DNA of 64,000 nucleotides from Neoarius graeffei (lineage: Eukaryota; Chordata; Actinopteri; Siluriformes; Ariidae): assembly GCF_027579695.1 (NCBI RefSeq), contig NC_083578.1, positions 248,001-312,000 of the forward strand, in the 5' to 3' direction. Numbering within the stretch: position 1 is the first letter of the stretch; every line of letters begins with the position of its first letter. Below, piece by piece: positions 12,002-22,849 of the stretch. The notes beneath the pieces are model-generated. The model was not told the origin of the DNA, made no database searches, and saw only the letters and a list, made by a program, of their open reading frames with translations. Made by a program: the position numbers and the translations under genes.

Positions 12002-12971
12002 TGTCAAACTGTGCCAAACAGTCCTCGCCATATGAGGTTTTCATAAACTGTATGTTTGGGCTTTCATAGGAACACCTAATTCTTATTATAGCACATGTAG
12101 CTTACTTGCTTTTTCTTTTCTTTCCTTAACTTACCGTTTCTGTTCCCCATTGTACACTGTTATATCAATAGGTTATCACAACAATGGCTGAGTTTTTTTT
12201 ACTCGGATCACAAGAAGAACAGGTTGGACTATGTCCAAAACTGCAACACAATAATCCTTTAGGTATGTTCTTATTAGTAAATAATTTATCTGACATTTAC
12301 CTTAAGCTAAAAGTAGGTATCATTTAGCACAACAACCTCAAAGACAACTCACGCATGTGTACAAGATCTATTTCTTTGTTTCAGAATTTGGAGGACAGTA
12401 CTCTGTTAATTCATCAATATTTTTGCATGCACACTGGTGTGTCTTGGCAACTTTGTGATTGAACCTCTCTATCCCATTCCTACAATGGGCCAGTTGTTTA
12501 CACAGAACAAAGGGAGCAAGATTCAATTCTTTCCCAGTTATGAATTGCTGAACGTGAATCTGTCAAAACACGCACCCTTACTTCACTCTCTCAAGTAGGT
12601 GAGCCGCTACCCAGTAGTCACTTAGGCAGATTTTTCTCTTACACAACCCAATAAACTACTCGCGGTTTATTGTCTCAAAATTGTGTTTTATCTATTTCTT
12701 CAAACATATTGATGGTACCACAGCTTGGCAGTCCTCCTTGACTAGGACAAATTTCTGTCTGTCTCTTATATCAGTCTTCCTTGATTAGGACAAATTTCTG
12801 TCCGTCTCTTATATCAGTCTTTAAATACTGTTTCCACTAATTTCTTTACACAAGAATGCAATGTTATCACTTACTGGTTCGGTGAGCCCTGACTGTCTGG
12901 TCTCTCGTCCGAGTTCTCAGCTCCACACCGTGGCCTTGGGAGTGTCCCATCGTCCGAGGATCAGACGAGTG
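12002..12971. other. Possible internal region of an LTR element
   Basis: No coding similarity is seen. A direct duplication of about 50 bp (CTTGACTAGGACAAATTTC at 12738 and a near copy at 12781) is visible. Its position beside a putative primer-binding site suggests leader sequence of a minus-strand LTR element. Confidence 0.35.
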
Positions 12972-13138
12972 GGGCCCACCCAGGGACACCAAATTGTAAT
13001 GGAAACTTCTAATAAACACTTCAGAACGCTTAGCAGTTGTCTTTTCAGTTATTTATTATAGTAGATTACATAAACAGAGATATAAAACAGGAAACGAAGA
13101 AGAAGAAGACACCACCTCAGGTGGCACCGAGAGTACGC

Positions 13139-13252
13139 TGTAGAGGTCAGAACAGGTGGGTGGAGCACAGAAGTACGGCAGGCCAGAACTGAGTTCCAAA
13201 AACTCTCTTTATTTGCACTTTACAGTCGCAAACATACACTCTCCCAGCCACA

Positions 13253-13304
<52 letters not shown>

Positions 13305-13495
13305 CACACACACACACCAGTCATCTAGTTCAGGACAGCTCACTTTCTCTGCTCTCTCTCCTTATATAGGGCGTGGTTGCTGGGAAGACACACAAACAGG
13401 TTAATTCACCTCAGGTGTAGTGATTCTGCCACTTACCTTCCCTGACTCCGCCCTCCAGTCACAGACCGACGCTTGACCACGCCCCCACTGCCACA
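13139..13495 (-). repeat. 3' LTR of the Gmr1-like element
   Basis: TG...CA bounded. It contains a long (TA)n/(CA)n microsatellite (13256-13316) and a TATATAAGG box on the minus strand at about 13360. It differs from the 5' LTR by scattered substitutions and microsatellite length. Confidence 0.92.
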
Positions 13496-13499
13496 TACC

Positions 13500-14123
13500 C
13501 CCACCACCCGACTCAGGCCGGGCGGCCGTCCAGCCTGCAGCCGACTCCCCCCCCCCCACTTGATGGGAGAGGAAGTCCGCCACGACCATCTGTGCCCCCG
13601 GCTTGTGGACCACCTTGAAGTTAAAGGGTTGGAGTGCCAGATACCAACGGGTGATCCGCGCGTTGGCATCCTTCATGCAGTGGAGCCACTGGAGGGGCAC
13701 GTGGTCCGAACAGAGGGTGAAAGGGCATCCCAGCAGGTAGTAACAGAGGGCAAGGACCACCCACTTGATGGCCAGGCACTCCTTCTCTATGGTGCTGTAG
13801 CACCCCTCACGCACTGACAGCTTATGACTTATGTACAGCACTGGGCGATCCTCCCCCTCCACCTCCTGGGACAAAACAGCCCCCAGCCCTCTGTCCGACA
13901 TGTCCATCTGAAATATAAAAGGGAGAGAAAAGTCAGGGGAGTGTAACAGTGGCCCCCCACACAGTGCAGCCTTTACCTCAGAAAAAGCCTGCTGGCATTG
14001 CTCCGTCCACTGGACCGGATCTGGTGCCCCCTTTTTAGTGAGATCAGTCAGCGGGCTGGTGACGTCTGAATAATTAGGTATAAACCTATGATAATAGCCA
14101 GCCAGCCCCAGGAACTGTCTCAC
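13500..14123 (-). pseudogene. Gmr1-like RT end and RNase H
   Basis: After FLGLAGYYHRFIPNYS (RT connection) comes RNase H with FQMDMSDRGLGAVLSQ, YSTIEKECLAIKW and LCSDHVPLQWLH, supplying the D, E and D active-site residues, and the final HKPGAQMVVADFLSH. It degrades the RNA strand of the RNA:DNA hybrid. It is one base out of frame with the upstream RT because of an indel in the A/G run near 14125-14135. The open frame beyond SHQ probably reads into non-coding DNA and the LTR. Confidence 0.9.
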
Positions 14124-14125
14124 CC

Positions 14126-14630
14126 CCTTTTTGGTCTTGGGCAGGCCGCAATCGCTGCCGTCTTGTTAATTTGGGGACGCACCTGACCATTGCCCAAGTG
14201 GAAGCCCAGATACTGTACTTCCACCCGCCCAATCGCACACTTCTTCGAGTTGGCTGTGAGACCCGCCCACCTCAGCGACCTAAGGACGGCCCTCAGGTGT
14301 TGTAGGTGCCGCAGCCAGTCATTACTATAATTAATGATGTCGTCAAGGAACGCGGCCGCATAGGTGGCATGGGGGTGGAGGACCCTATCCATCAGCCGCT
14401 GAAATGTAGTGGCCGCCCCAAACAGCCCAAAAGGAAGTGTGACAAACTGGTGTAAGCCGAACTGTGTGGAAAAGGCCATTTTTTCTCGGGATAATGGAGT
14501 CAAGGGGATCTGCCAACAACCCTTCGTCAAATCCAGTGTCGAGTAAAAGCGAGCCATGCCTAGTCGATCGAGCAACTCATCAATACGAGGCATTGGGTAC
14601 GCGTCGAATTTAGACACCGTGTTGATTTTC
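14126..14630 (-). pseudogene. Gmr1-like reverse transcriptase core
   Basis: RT palm: FYSTLDLTKGCWQIPL (first aspartate), TLPFGLFGAATTFQRLMD, and AAFLDDIINYS, where LDD is the catalytic pair, then VQYLGFHLG. One base is missing between VDYRK and the conserved VSKFDAYPMPR, so this frame is split from the upstream domain. Confidence 0.9.
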
Positions 14631-15324
14631 TATAGTCTACACAGAACAGGACTGACCCATCGGCCTTGGGTACCAAGACCACCGGGCTGCTCCAGTCGCT
14701 GTGGGACTCCTCGATGATGCCCATTTCGAGCATGGCCTCGAGTTCTTCCCGAACCACTTTTTTCTTGTGTTCGGGTAGCCTGTAAGGGCGGCTACGCACT
14801 ACCACCCCTGGGGGCGTCTCAATGTGGTGCTCTATGAGGTTGGTGAGGCCGGGCAGGGGCGAGAACACATCCGAAAACTCGGTCTGCAACTGGGCAACCT
14901 CCGCGAGTTGGGTCAGGGAGAGGTGGTCTCCACAGGGGACCGGAGAGGTACGTGCCAATGTTTCCTTTTGAACCTCCAGCCCCAGCTCCACCTTCTCCGG
15001 AACCACCGACACCAATGCCATGGGGACCTCCTTGTTCCAGAGTTTGAGCAGATTGAGGTGGTAAATCTGTAGCGCCCCACCCCTGTCCATTCGCCTCACC
15101 TCGTAGTCGACGTCCCCGACTCGCCATGTGACCTCAAAGGGTCCTTGCCACTTGGCGACCAATTTGGAGCTCGATGTGGGCAACAGTACGAGTACTTTAT
15201 CTCCCGGTGTGAACTCCCTAAGGCGCATACCCTTGTTGTACAGGCGGGTTTGCCGTTCTTGGGCCTGCCGCAAATTCTCCTGGGTTAGGCGTGTGAGTGT
15301 GTGGAGTTTTGCACACAGGTCCAT
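14631..15324 (-). pseudogene. Gmr1-like integrase C-terminus and RT N-terminus
   Basis: It begins with the integrase tail (LVAKWQGPFEVTWRVGDVDYEV, a GPY/F-type module) and continues into the RT N-terminal region (EFSDVFSPLPGLTN, HHIETPPG, SRPYRLPEHKKKVV, SPVVLVPKADGS). Integrase tail and RT in one frame, in this order, is direct evidence for the Gmr1 gene order. The frame breaks at VDYRK. Confidence 0.9.
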
Positions 15325-15375
15325 AACGTATTGAATTTCATTTTTACTTGGTGAAGGTCCCTCCTCCCAATTTTC

Positions 15376-17142
15376 TCACAGCACATCTAAAATGCCGCGT
15401 GGCTTACGCCCATATAACAATTCGAACAGGGAGAACCCCGTGGAGGCTTGGGGGACCTCTCGCACTGAAAACAACAAGGGTTCGAGCCATTTATCCCAAT
15501 TATGTGCGTCCTCACTTGCGAATTTCCTAATTATATTTTTGAGGGTGCGATTGAATCGTTCGACTAAACCGTCCGTTTGTGGGTGATAAACGCTGGTGCG
15601 GATCGGCTTAATACCCAATAACCCATAAAGTTCATTCAGTGTTCATGACATAAATGAGGTGCCTTGATCAGTCAGAATCTCTTTCGGGATTCCAACTTGG
15701 GAGATAATGCGGAAGAGTGCTTCCGCAATACTGCATGCTGAGATATTGCGAAGTGGCATTGCTTCCGGGTATCGCGTTGCATAGTCCACCAGAACTAATA
15801 TAAAGCGGTACCCTTGTGCTGACCGATCTAATGGCCCGACGAGATCCATCCCAATTCTTTCAAACGGGGTCTCGATTAATGGGAGAGGGCGCAAAGGCAC
15901 TTTTGGAATGGCCGCTGGATTTACTAACTGGCATTCGCGGCACGCCATACACCACCTACGGACATCGTCACGAATCCCTGGCCAGTAGAACCGGGCCATT
16001 ATTCGGGCTAGTGTCTTATCCTGCCCTAAATGTCCAGCCATGGGATTAAAGTGAGCTGCATGGAATACCAATTCCCGGCAGCTTTTTGGAATCAAGAGCT
16101 GCGTGATTTGTTCTTTAGTTTGAGTGTCCTGCGTCACTCGGTATAATCTATCCTTCATAATAGAAAAGTAGGGGAAGGACAGGGTGGCGTTTGGCTGGAG
16201 TGTTTGACCATCGATTACTCTCACTTGGTCAAACGCATGCCTCAGAGTCTCGTCTTGCGACTGCTCTAATGGGAAATCCACGAGGGATTCCCCAAGAGAC
16301 GGGGGAGGAGCTGGCAGCTCCTCACTCTGACGCAGAGATGACATAGACGGCTCTGTGACAGCTGCTCCCACCAAGGCGACACCGGGACCTCCCCTTGCTA
16401 AACTACAGCAGGACCCACTCTTTACTAAATGACTCATTAACTCCCCAAATCCTGGCCAATCAGTCCCAAAAATTATCAAGTGGGTGAGGCGAGGATTAAC
16501 TGCCACCTTTACTCTAAATTTTTCCCCTCTGAAAAAAATGTGGACCGACACTAAAGGGTAGCTGTGAACATCCCCGTGCACACACAACACCTTCACCAAT
16601 TGTGCTCCCCCCAATGCCTCATCTTGCACTAGGCTTTGGTGAATTAAGGTCTGATTACAGCCAGAATCCACCAATGCCTGATATGTATCCCCTTGGATAC
16701 TCACTGGTATGCAATACGCTCCAGCCTGATCGAGGGCGGCTCCTGGCGTGTCGGGGATCCGGACCACCGCGCCCATCTCCTTTGCCGAGCATTGATGCTG
16801 GAGGTGCCCTGGCTCCCCGCAGTGCCAGCAAACCGGCCCGGGCTTTCTCTCTGCACCGGTACTCTGGGGCTCACTCACCTGAGGGGGGGGAGAGACAGAC
16901 ACGGAAGCAGGAAACGGGTGGACACCGCAGGTGCAGCGGACTGGCTGTGAGGGAGCTGGCCCCCGCCTCCGCGGTGGGGGAACGGGGCGAGGACAAGACA
17001 CAGAAGGGGAGGGGGAGAGAGAGAGAGAGAAGAGAGAAGTGAAGAGGGGATCTGTGATCCTGCCGCGGGAACAGCCACCAAATGATCCTCCGCCAACTCG
17101 ATGGCCTGATCCAGCGATGCCGGGCGATGGCACTGGACCCAC
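15376..17142 (-). pseudogene. Gmr1-like zinc knuckle, protease and integrase
   Basis: In order: a CCHC knuckle (CWHCGEPGHLQHQC), an aspartic protease motif (ALVDSGCNQTLIH), the H2C2 zinc finger of integrase (HFNPMAGHLGQDK ... CMACREC), and the integrase core MDLVGPL, LTDQGTSF and, after a stop, YHPQTDGLVERFN. These give the D, D and E residues. In-frame TGA codons at about 15643 and 15376 stand where CGA would fit, as expected from CpG decay. The protein would process the polyprotein and integrate the DNA copy. Confidence 0.92.
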
Positions 17143-17756
17143 TCCGCCGTTTCTTTGGGAAGTTGCGCGATGAACTGCTCCAGTGCCACCAGGTCGACAA
17201 CTCCCTCGGCGTCACGGTTGTCACCCCTCATCCACCGCCTGCAGGTGTCCCGGAGTTGCTGGCCAAACGCGAACGGGCAGCCAACCTCCTCTAGGCGCAG
17301 ACCGCGGAAGCGCTGACAATGTTGTTTGGGGGTGCACCCCACATGCTGGAGGACGGCCTGGCGCAGGTCCACATAGACCAGCCGGCTGTCGGTGGGGAGC
17401 TGTAGCGCGGCCAGCTGCGCCTCGCCCTTTAGCAGGGGGAGGAGGCACGCCACGCGCTGTTCCACTGGCCACCCCGATGCCTCTGCTGCTTGTTCAAATA
17501 GCGTGAGGAAGGCCTCGGGGTCGTCGTGTGGGCCCATCTTCATTAGGGTGAGGTGGAGTGGGCCTGCAGCGGTGGAGATGGTGGACCCCGCCGACGCGAG
17601 GAGGTGCCGGAACGCCTGTCAATCTTCCTGTTGCGCCAGCACCAGGGCTTCGAACCGTTGTTCTTGCTCCTTTTGGAGGGCGAGCAGCGCCTGGTGCTGG
17701 CTCTGTTGGGCCATGGTGAGGGCGTGGATTAGGTCTGCGAAGGGGGAGGACTCCAT
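16875..17756 (-). pseudogene. Gmr1-like Gag with SCAN-like capsid
   Basis: Starts at MESSPFADLIHAL, with a glutamine-rich helical stretch, then a TGA at about 17619 after AQQED. The capsid continues with DPEAFLTLFEQAAEASGW and FRGLRLEEVGCPFAFGQQL, CRRWMRG and LVALEQFIAQLP, ending WVQCHRPASLDQAIELAEDH. The last part closely parallels the SCAN dimerisation domain of vertebrate zinc-finger proteins, which is held to derive from a Gmr1-like capsid. The frame ends in a GA-rich tract (16990-17040), where a shift into the protease-integrase frame would be needed. Confidence 0.88.
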
Positions 17757-17801
17757 GGGGCTGTTCTCCTCTGTGCTCGGTGTTCCGGGTTTCAGCACCA
17801 C

Positions 17802-17914
17802 TGTAGAGGTCAGAGCAGGTGGGTGGAGCACAGATATATGGCAGGCCAGAACTGAGTTCCAAAAACTCTCTTTATTTGCACTTTACAGTTGCAAACATAC
17901 ACTCTCCCAGCCAC

Positions 17915-17963
<49 letters not shown>

Positions 17964-18142
17964 TCAGTCATCTGGTTCGGGACAGCTCACTTCCTCTGCT
18001 CTCTCTCCTTATATAGGGCGTGGTTGCTGGGAAGACATACAAACAGGTTAATTCACCTCAGGTGTAGTGATTCTGCCACTTACCTTCCCTGATTCCGCTC
18101 TCCGGTCATAGACCGACGCTTGACCATGCCCCCACCGCCACA
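17802..18142 (-). repeat. 5' LTR of the Gmr1-like element
   Basis: Contains (TA)n(CA)n at 17925-17965 and a TATATAAGG promoter box (minus strand, about 18010-18018). It ends in TG/CA next to TSD TACGC. Confidence 0.92.
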
Positions 18143-18330
18143 TACGCACTCTGAGTTGTGTCTTAGTGGCTGTTATCTATTATACTCTAAAGGCATTCGC
18201 CTACTGTTCATGTCTGTATGTGATTGGCTCGATGCTTGGCCTTGAAGTTAGACATTGGCTCTTTGTTAAAGCAGACAAACCGGTGTGCTCTAATTAAGCA
18301 CTGTGGACGTGTGGTCAGGCATAACATGAT

Positions 18331-18699
18331 CTCATCTCATTATCTCTAGCCGCTTTATCCTTCTACAGGGTCGCAGGCAAGCTGGAGCCTATCCCAGCTG
18401 ACTACGGGCGAAAGGCGGGATACACCCTGGACAAGTCGCCAGGTCATCACAGGGCTGACACAGACACAGACAACCATTCACACTCACATTCACACCTACG
18501 GTCAATTTAGAGTCACCAGTTAACCTAACCTGCATGTCTTTGGACTGTGGGGGAAACCGGAGCACCCGGAGGAAACCCACGCGGACACGGGGAGAACATG
18601 CAAACTCCACACAGAAAGGCCCTCGCCGGCCCCGGGGCTCGAACCCAGGACCTTCTTGCTGTGAGGCGACAGCGCTAACCACTACACCACCGTGCCGCC
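18331..18699 (-). mobile_element. tRNA-derived SINE, full length
   Basis: Full tRNA-like head (ending GGTGGTGTAGTGGTTAGCGC on the minus strand) and (TGAGA)n tail. The 12-bp TSD GCATAACATGAT occurs at 18319-18330 and 18700-18711. Confidence 0.95.
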
Positions 18700-18839
18700 G
18701 CATAACATGATATGAAACATAAACAAAGCAGCCTATTTATCATCAGCCGTTTGAGCCAAGGACACAGAAACACAGAGAATAGGAATGTTCATTCACTAAA
18801 TTTCCTTCACAAAGTGAAAAAGAGGAAGTGTGAAATAGT

Positions 18840-20541
18840 CAAATCAAGTTTCAAATCAAATCAAGTTTATTTGTACAGCGCTTTTAACAATAAACATTGT
18901 CGCAAAGCAGCTTTACAGAATTTGAACGACTTAAAACATGAGCTAATTTTATCCCTAATCTATCCCCAATGAGCAAGCCTGTGGCGACGGTGGCAAGGAA
19001 AAACTCCCCCAGACGACATGAGGAAGAAACCTCGAGAGGAACCAGACTCAAAAGGGAACCCATCCTCATTTGGGCAACAACAGACAGCCTGACTATAATA
19101 TTAACAGTTTTAACAGGTATAACCCTCAACTGTCCTCATGGGGCCGTCCTTCACAGGAGTGGGGCGATAAAACTCCGACCAGACACAGGGCACCAGGATG
19201 GATCAAGCAGGTCCGAGGGGCAGAAGAGGCCAGCATCTCAATCCCAGGATCAACATGTAACTCAGAGGGACAGATGGGGGGGGGGAAGAGAGAGAGAGAA
19301 AGAAAACATGTTGTTAGGTATGCCCTAAAAATGACAAGTATTAAATCTGTGTGGTAGGCTCGCAGAGACGAGAGTCTTTACATCAGGCATAACACACAAT
19401 GGCATGTTAATATGGTAAAAAATATATCATGACCTGCTCTGGCTGGATGCTTGATTGGGTGATGGGAGCACACTCCTCAGCAATGATGAGATGCAGATGG
19501 GACCCTTAGGCCTGGCCAAGACAATTCAGTTACATTTCACCAGGTCTGGGACATGCGACAAAATGTCTGACGGCCGATTCCCTGCAGGCTACGATAGCCA
19601 GTCGAGGTCCCCACCGTCTCCACCAAAAGATTTCCTGTTGACTCCATGTAACTCAGAGGGACAGATTTGGGGTGGGGGGGAGAGAAAGAAAACACAGGTG
19701 GTTAGGTATGCCCAATGTCACCTGAATAAGTAGGAACAGTATACATATTGCACCGAGTACAAGCAGGGACTCCGGCAACTAACTATGACAGCATAACTAA
19801 AAGGAGAGAGCCAGAAGGTAACACAGGCATGAGGGAGCCCCGGGACATAAAGCAGCCAGCCACTACACCATCAACAAACTCGAGTGAGCAAGTGAGTGGG
19901 GACTGACAGCATCCATACATCCCACTTTACCAAAACACTCTATGTCTGAGGACCCTCCAGATCTACTCCTTTACCTCATAAACACCATTAACAAAAGGCT
20001 TGACTAAACAGATATGTTTTCAGCCTAGACTTAAATGCTGAGACTGTGTCTGATTCCCGAACATTACTTGGAAGGCTGTTCCATAACAGTGGGGCTTTGT
20101 AAGAAAAGGCTCTGCCCCCTGATGTAGCCTTCACTATACGAGGTACCAGCAGATAGCCTGCACCTTTTGATCTAAGTAGGCGTGGCGGGTCATAGAGGAG
20201 CAGAAGTTCACTCAGGTACTGTGGTGCGAGACCATTTAGTGCTTTAAAGGTCAATAGTAGTATTTTATAATCAATACGAAACTTGATTGGGAGCCAATGC
20301 AGTGTGGACAAGACAGGCGTGATGTGGTCATATTTTCTAGTTCTAGTAAGGACTCTTGCTGCGGCATTTTGAACTAACTGGAGCTTGTTTATGCACTTAT
20401 TGGAACATCCAGACAGTAAGGCATTACAATAATCCAACCTGGAGGTAACGAAAGCATGGACTAGTTTTTCTGCATCATGCAATGACATTAAATTTCTTAT
20501 CTTTGCAATATTTCTGAGATGAAAGAAAGCTATCCGGGTGA
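18840..20541 (-). mobile_element. L2-type LINE copy A, 5'-truncated
   Basis: The 3' tail on the minus strand is CTTGATTTGATTTGA, and the 5' truncation is at 20541. An 11-bp TSD TGTGAAATAGT (18829-18839, 20542-20552) confirms both ends. The 3' UTR has the block GAGCAAGCCTGTGGCGACGG, shared with copies at 21050 and 28196. Confidence 0.92.
19988..20488 (-). pseudogene. L2 ORF2 C-terminal domain
   Basis: 166 codons open to the natural stop (LKTYLFSQAFC). Motifs [45 protein letters not shown] and APLLWNSLPSNVRES are the conserved C-terminal part of L2/CR1 ORF2. Endonuclease and RT catalytic parts are absent through 5' truncation. Confidence 0.92.
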
Positions 20542-20640
20542 TGTGAAATAGTGAAGCCGAAGATTAAGTGGTGGAAACTAAAAGATGTTGAACATCAGAA
20601 AGAGTTTAGGGAAGAAATGAGATGAGCACTGAGTGGTAAT

Positions 20641-21018
20641 CTCATCTCATCTCATTATCTCTAGCCGCTTTATCCTGTTCTACAGGGTCACAGGCAAGCT
20701 GGAGCCTATCCCAGCTGACTACGGGTGAAAGGTGGGGTTCACCCTGGACAAGTCGCCAGGTCATCACAGGGCTGACACATAGACACAGACAACCATTCAC
20801 ACTCGCATTCACACCTACGCTCAATTTAGAGTCACCAGTTAACCTAACCTGCATGTCTTTGGACTGTGGGGGAAACCGGAGCACCCGGAGGAAACCCACG
20901 CAGACACGGGGAGAACATGCAAACTCCACACAGAAAGGCCCTCGCCGGCCACGGGGCTCGAACCCAGGACCTTCTTGCTGTGAGGCGACAGCGCTAACCA
21001 CTACACCACCGTGCCGCC
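20641..21018 (-). mobile_element. tRNA-derived SINE, full length
   Basis: The 13-bp TSD ACTGAGTGGTAAT is at 20628-20640 and 21019-21031. It lies between two L2 pieces of opposite orientation. Confidence 0.95.
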
Positions 21019-21049
21019 ACTGAGTGGTAATGGCATACCTAATGGCATA

Positions 21050-21538
21050 CCTGTTTAGGGCATACCTAACAACCTGTGTTTTCTTTCTCTCTCTCTTCCC
21101 CCCAATCTGTCCCTCTGGGTTGCATGTTGATCCTGGGATTGAGATGCTGGCCTCTTCTGCCCCTCGGACCTGCTTGATCCATCCTGGTGCCTTGTGTCTG
21201 GTCGGAGTTTTATCACACCGCTCCTGTGAAGGACGGCCCCATGAGGACAGTTGAGGGTTATACCTGTTAAAACTGTTAATATTATAGTCAGGCTGTCTGT
21301 TGTTGCCCAAATGAGGATGGGTTCCCTTTTGAGTCTGGTTCCTCTCGAGGTTTCTTCCTCATGTCGTCTGAGGGAGTTTTTCCTTGCCACCGTCGCCACA
21401 GGCTTGCTCATTGGGGATAGATTAGGGATAAAATTAGCTCATGTTTTAAGTCGTTCAAATTCTGTAAAGCTGCTTTGCGACAATGTTTATTGTTAAAAGC
21501 GCTATACAAATAAACTTGATTTGATTTGATTTGATTTG
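21050..21538 (+). mobile_element. L2 LINE 3'-UTR fragment, copy B
   Basis: Plus-strand copy of the 3' UTR seen in copy A, ending in ATTTGATTTGATTTGATT. Non-coding apart from chance frames. Confidence 0.88.
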
Positions 21539-21540
21539 AT

Positions 21541-22550
21541 TAATGGAAGTCTGCCAGAAGATTGGGATACTACTGCTATACTAGTAAGAGAGCCAGCAAG
21601 GAAGGTGCTAGGGTGGTCATCGGGAAGGAGGAAGGATGAGAAGGAGACAAGCTGGTGGAACAAAGAAGTGCAGGAAATTATAAAAGAGAAGAGGCTAGCA
21701 AAGAAGAATTGGGATGATCAGAGAGATGAGGAAAGCAGGTGGTTTTACAGAGAGACGAGACAGAAGGCAAAAAGAGCAGTAGCGAAGGTGAAAGCAGATG
21801 CATACCAGGAGTTGTACAAAAGACTGGAGACCAAAGAAGGAGAGAAATACCTGTACAGACTAGCCAGGCAAATAAACAGGGATGTGAGGGATGTACAGCA
21901 GGTAAGAGTGATGAAAGATGTAATATCATATGGCCTGGAGAAGGCCTAGAGTGTCAACTGTTGGCCTAGAGTGCCAACAGATGAGTTATGGTATTGTATG
22001 AGAAAGTGTGGAGTGAATGAGAAGTATATTAGAGTAGTGCACGACATGTATGAGAACAGTGAAACAGCAGTGAGGTGTGCAGTTGGAACGACTGAATGGC
22101 TCAAGGTGAAGGTGAGACTTCATCAAGGATCTGCTTTGAGTCCTTTCTTGTTTGCCATAGTGATGGATAGCTTGATGGACGAAGTGAGGCAAGAGTCACC
22201 ATGGAACATGATGTTTGCGGATGATATTGCGATATGTGGTGAAAGTAGAAAGGAGATTGGGTTGGGTTTGGAGAGATGGAGGTATGCATTGGAACAAAGA
22301 GGAATGAAGGTGAGCAGTAGCAAAACAATACATGTGCATCAATGAGAATGGGGATGAGAGTGAAGTGAAGATGCAAGGAGTAGATGTAAAGAAAGTTGGT
22401 GAAATCAAGTACCTGGGGTCAACTGTGCAGGAAAATGGGGGCTGCAATAGTGAGGTGAGAAAGAGAGTGCAGGCAGGGTGGAGCAGTTGGAGAAGGATTT
22501 TGGGAGTCATTTGTGATAGGAAAGTCCCAGCAAAAGTGAAAGGTAAGATG
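21541..22550 (+). pseudogene. RTE reverse transcriptase, first part
   Basis: The linker region (ETSWWNKEVQEIIKEKRLAK, RWFYRETRQKAKR) is followed by a stop and a jump in homology near 21945. RT follows: VHDMYENSETAVRCAVG, VRLHQGSALSPFLFAIVMD and the catalytic FADDIAICGES. A frame change near 22335 leads to EIKYLGSTVQENGG and GWSSWRRILGVICDRKVP. The RT palm upstream of MYENS is deleted, so it is inactive. Confidence 0.9.
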
Positions 22551-22753
22551 TCTGTGAAGATTCTCAGTCATCCAGGTCATAGTAAACTGTTGGTGGTAAA
22601 AGAGAGCAACTGGACTTGCTTGAAGATTCTTGAAGACGTTTCACCTCTCATCCAAAAGGCTTCTTCAGTTCTACTTCCTCCATGTAAAGATTGGCCACAA
22701 TAGGGGATACCGGTGAGCCCATGGCGCATCCATGTTTCTGTCTGTAGAAACTT
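22551..22753 (-). repeat. Inverted self-copies at the Penelope 1 left end
   Basis: 22590-22670 is the reverse complement of the element's 3' end (24532-24613). 22671-22753 is the reverse complement of the RT core segment 23265-23340, including the HGCAMGSPVSPIVANLYME codons. Direct coding sequence begins immediately after, so two separate inverted segments are joined. Confidence 0.88.
22635..22668 (-). ncRNA. Hammerhead-like core, inverted copy
   Basis: On the minus strand: CTGAAGA, a GCCT/AGGT stem and GAAACGTC, the same arrangement as at 24532. It arose with the inverted duplication of the 3' end. Confidence 0.55.
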
Positions 22754-22849
22754 TGAGGCGGGACCCCACAAGTTTTTACAAAAAGAAAGTTGTTAGCTGC
22801 CTGCAACAACTAGAAAAGGACCAAGCCATCAACTGATGTCTGTACTACA

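Larger units (their letters stand above)
13139..18142 (-). mobile_element. Gmr1-like Gypsy LTR retrotransposon
   Basis: Two LTRs in the same orientation (13139-13495 and 17802-18142) and a 5-bp TSD TACGC (13134-13138, 18143-18147). The internal region on the minus strand runs capsid (SCAN-like), zinc knuckle, protease, integrase, reverse transcriptase, RNase H. Integrase upstream of RT is the order known from the Gmr1 group of Ty3/Gypsy and from Copia, not from ordinary Gypsy elements. Next to the 5' LTR is a TGGTGCTGAAACCCGG primer site, and a purine-rich tract adjoins the 3' LTR. LTR microsatellites differ in length, and several stops and frameshifts show it is inactive. Confidence 0.93.
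12972..18318 (-). mobile_element. Putative LTR fragment, split by the Gmr1-like element
   Basis: Read on the minus strand, sequence ending CATTACA (12995) is followed three bases later by TGGTGTCCCTGGGTGGGCCC, which starts TGG as a tRNA 3'-end primer site would. The putative LTR (12995-13133) continues beyond the Gypsy insertion at 18143. The partner LTR is not in the window, so this rests only on the border motif. Confidence 0.4.

Noticed and set aside
13473..13817. Plus-strand ORFs over 13473-13817 and 16602-17042
   Set aside because: They lie opposite the Gmr1-like pol and gag, which carry the recognisable motifs on the minus strand.
20642..21310. ORF of 222 codons across 20642-21310, and similar ORFs with GGVVVSAVASQQEGPGF at other loci
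   Set aside because: They are read-through of the SINE head and body; the same peptide appears wherever the SINE occurs in that frame.
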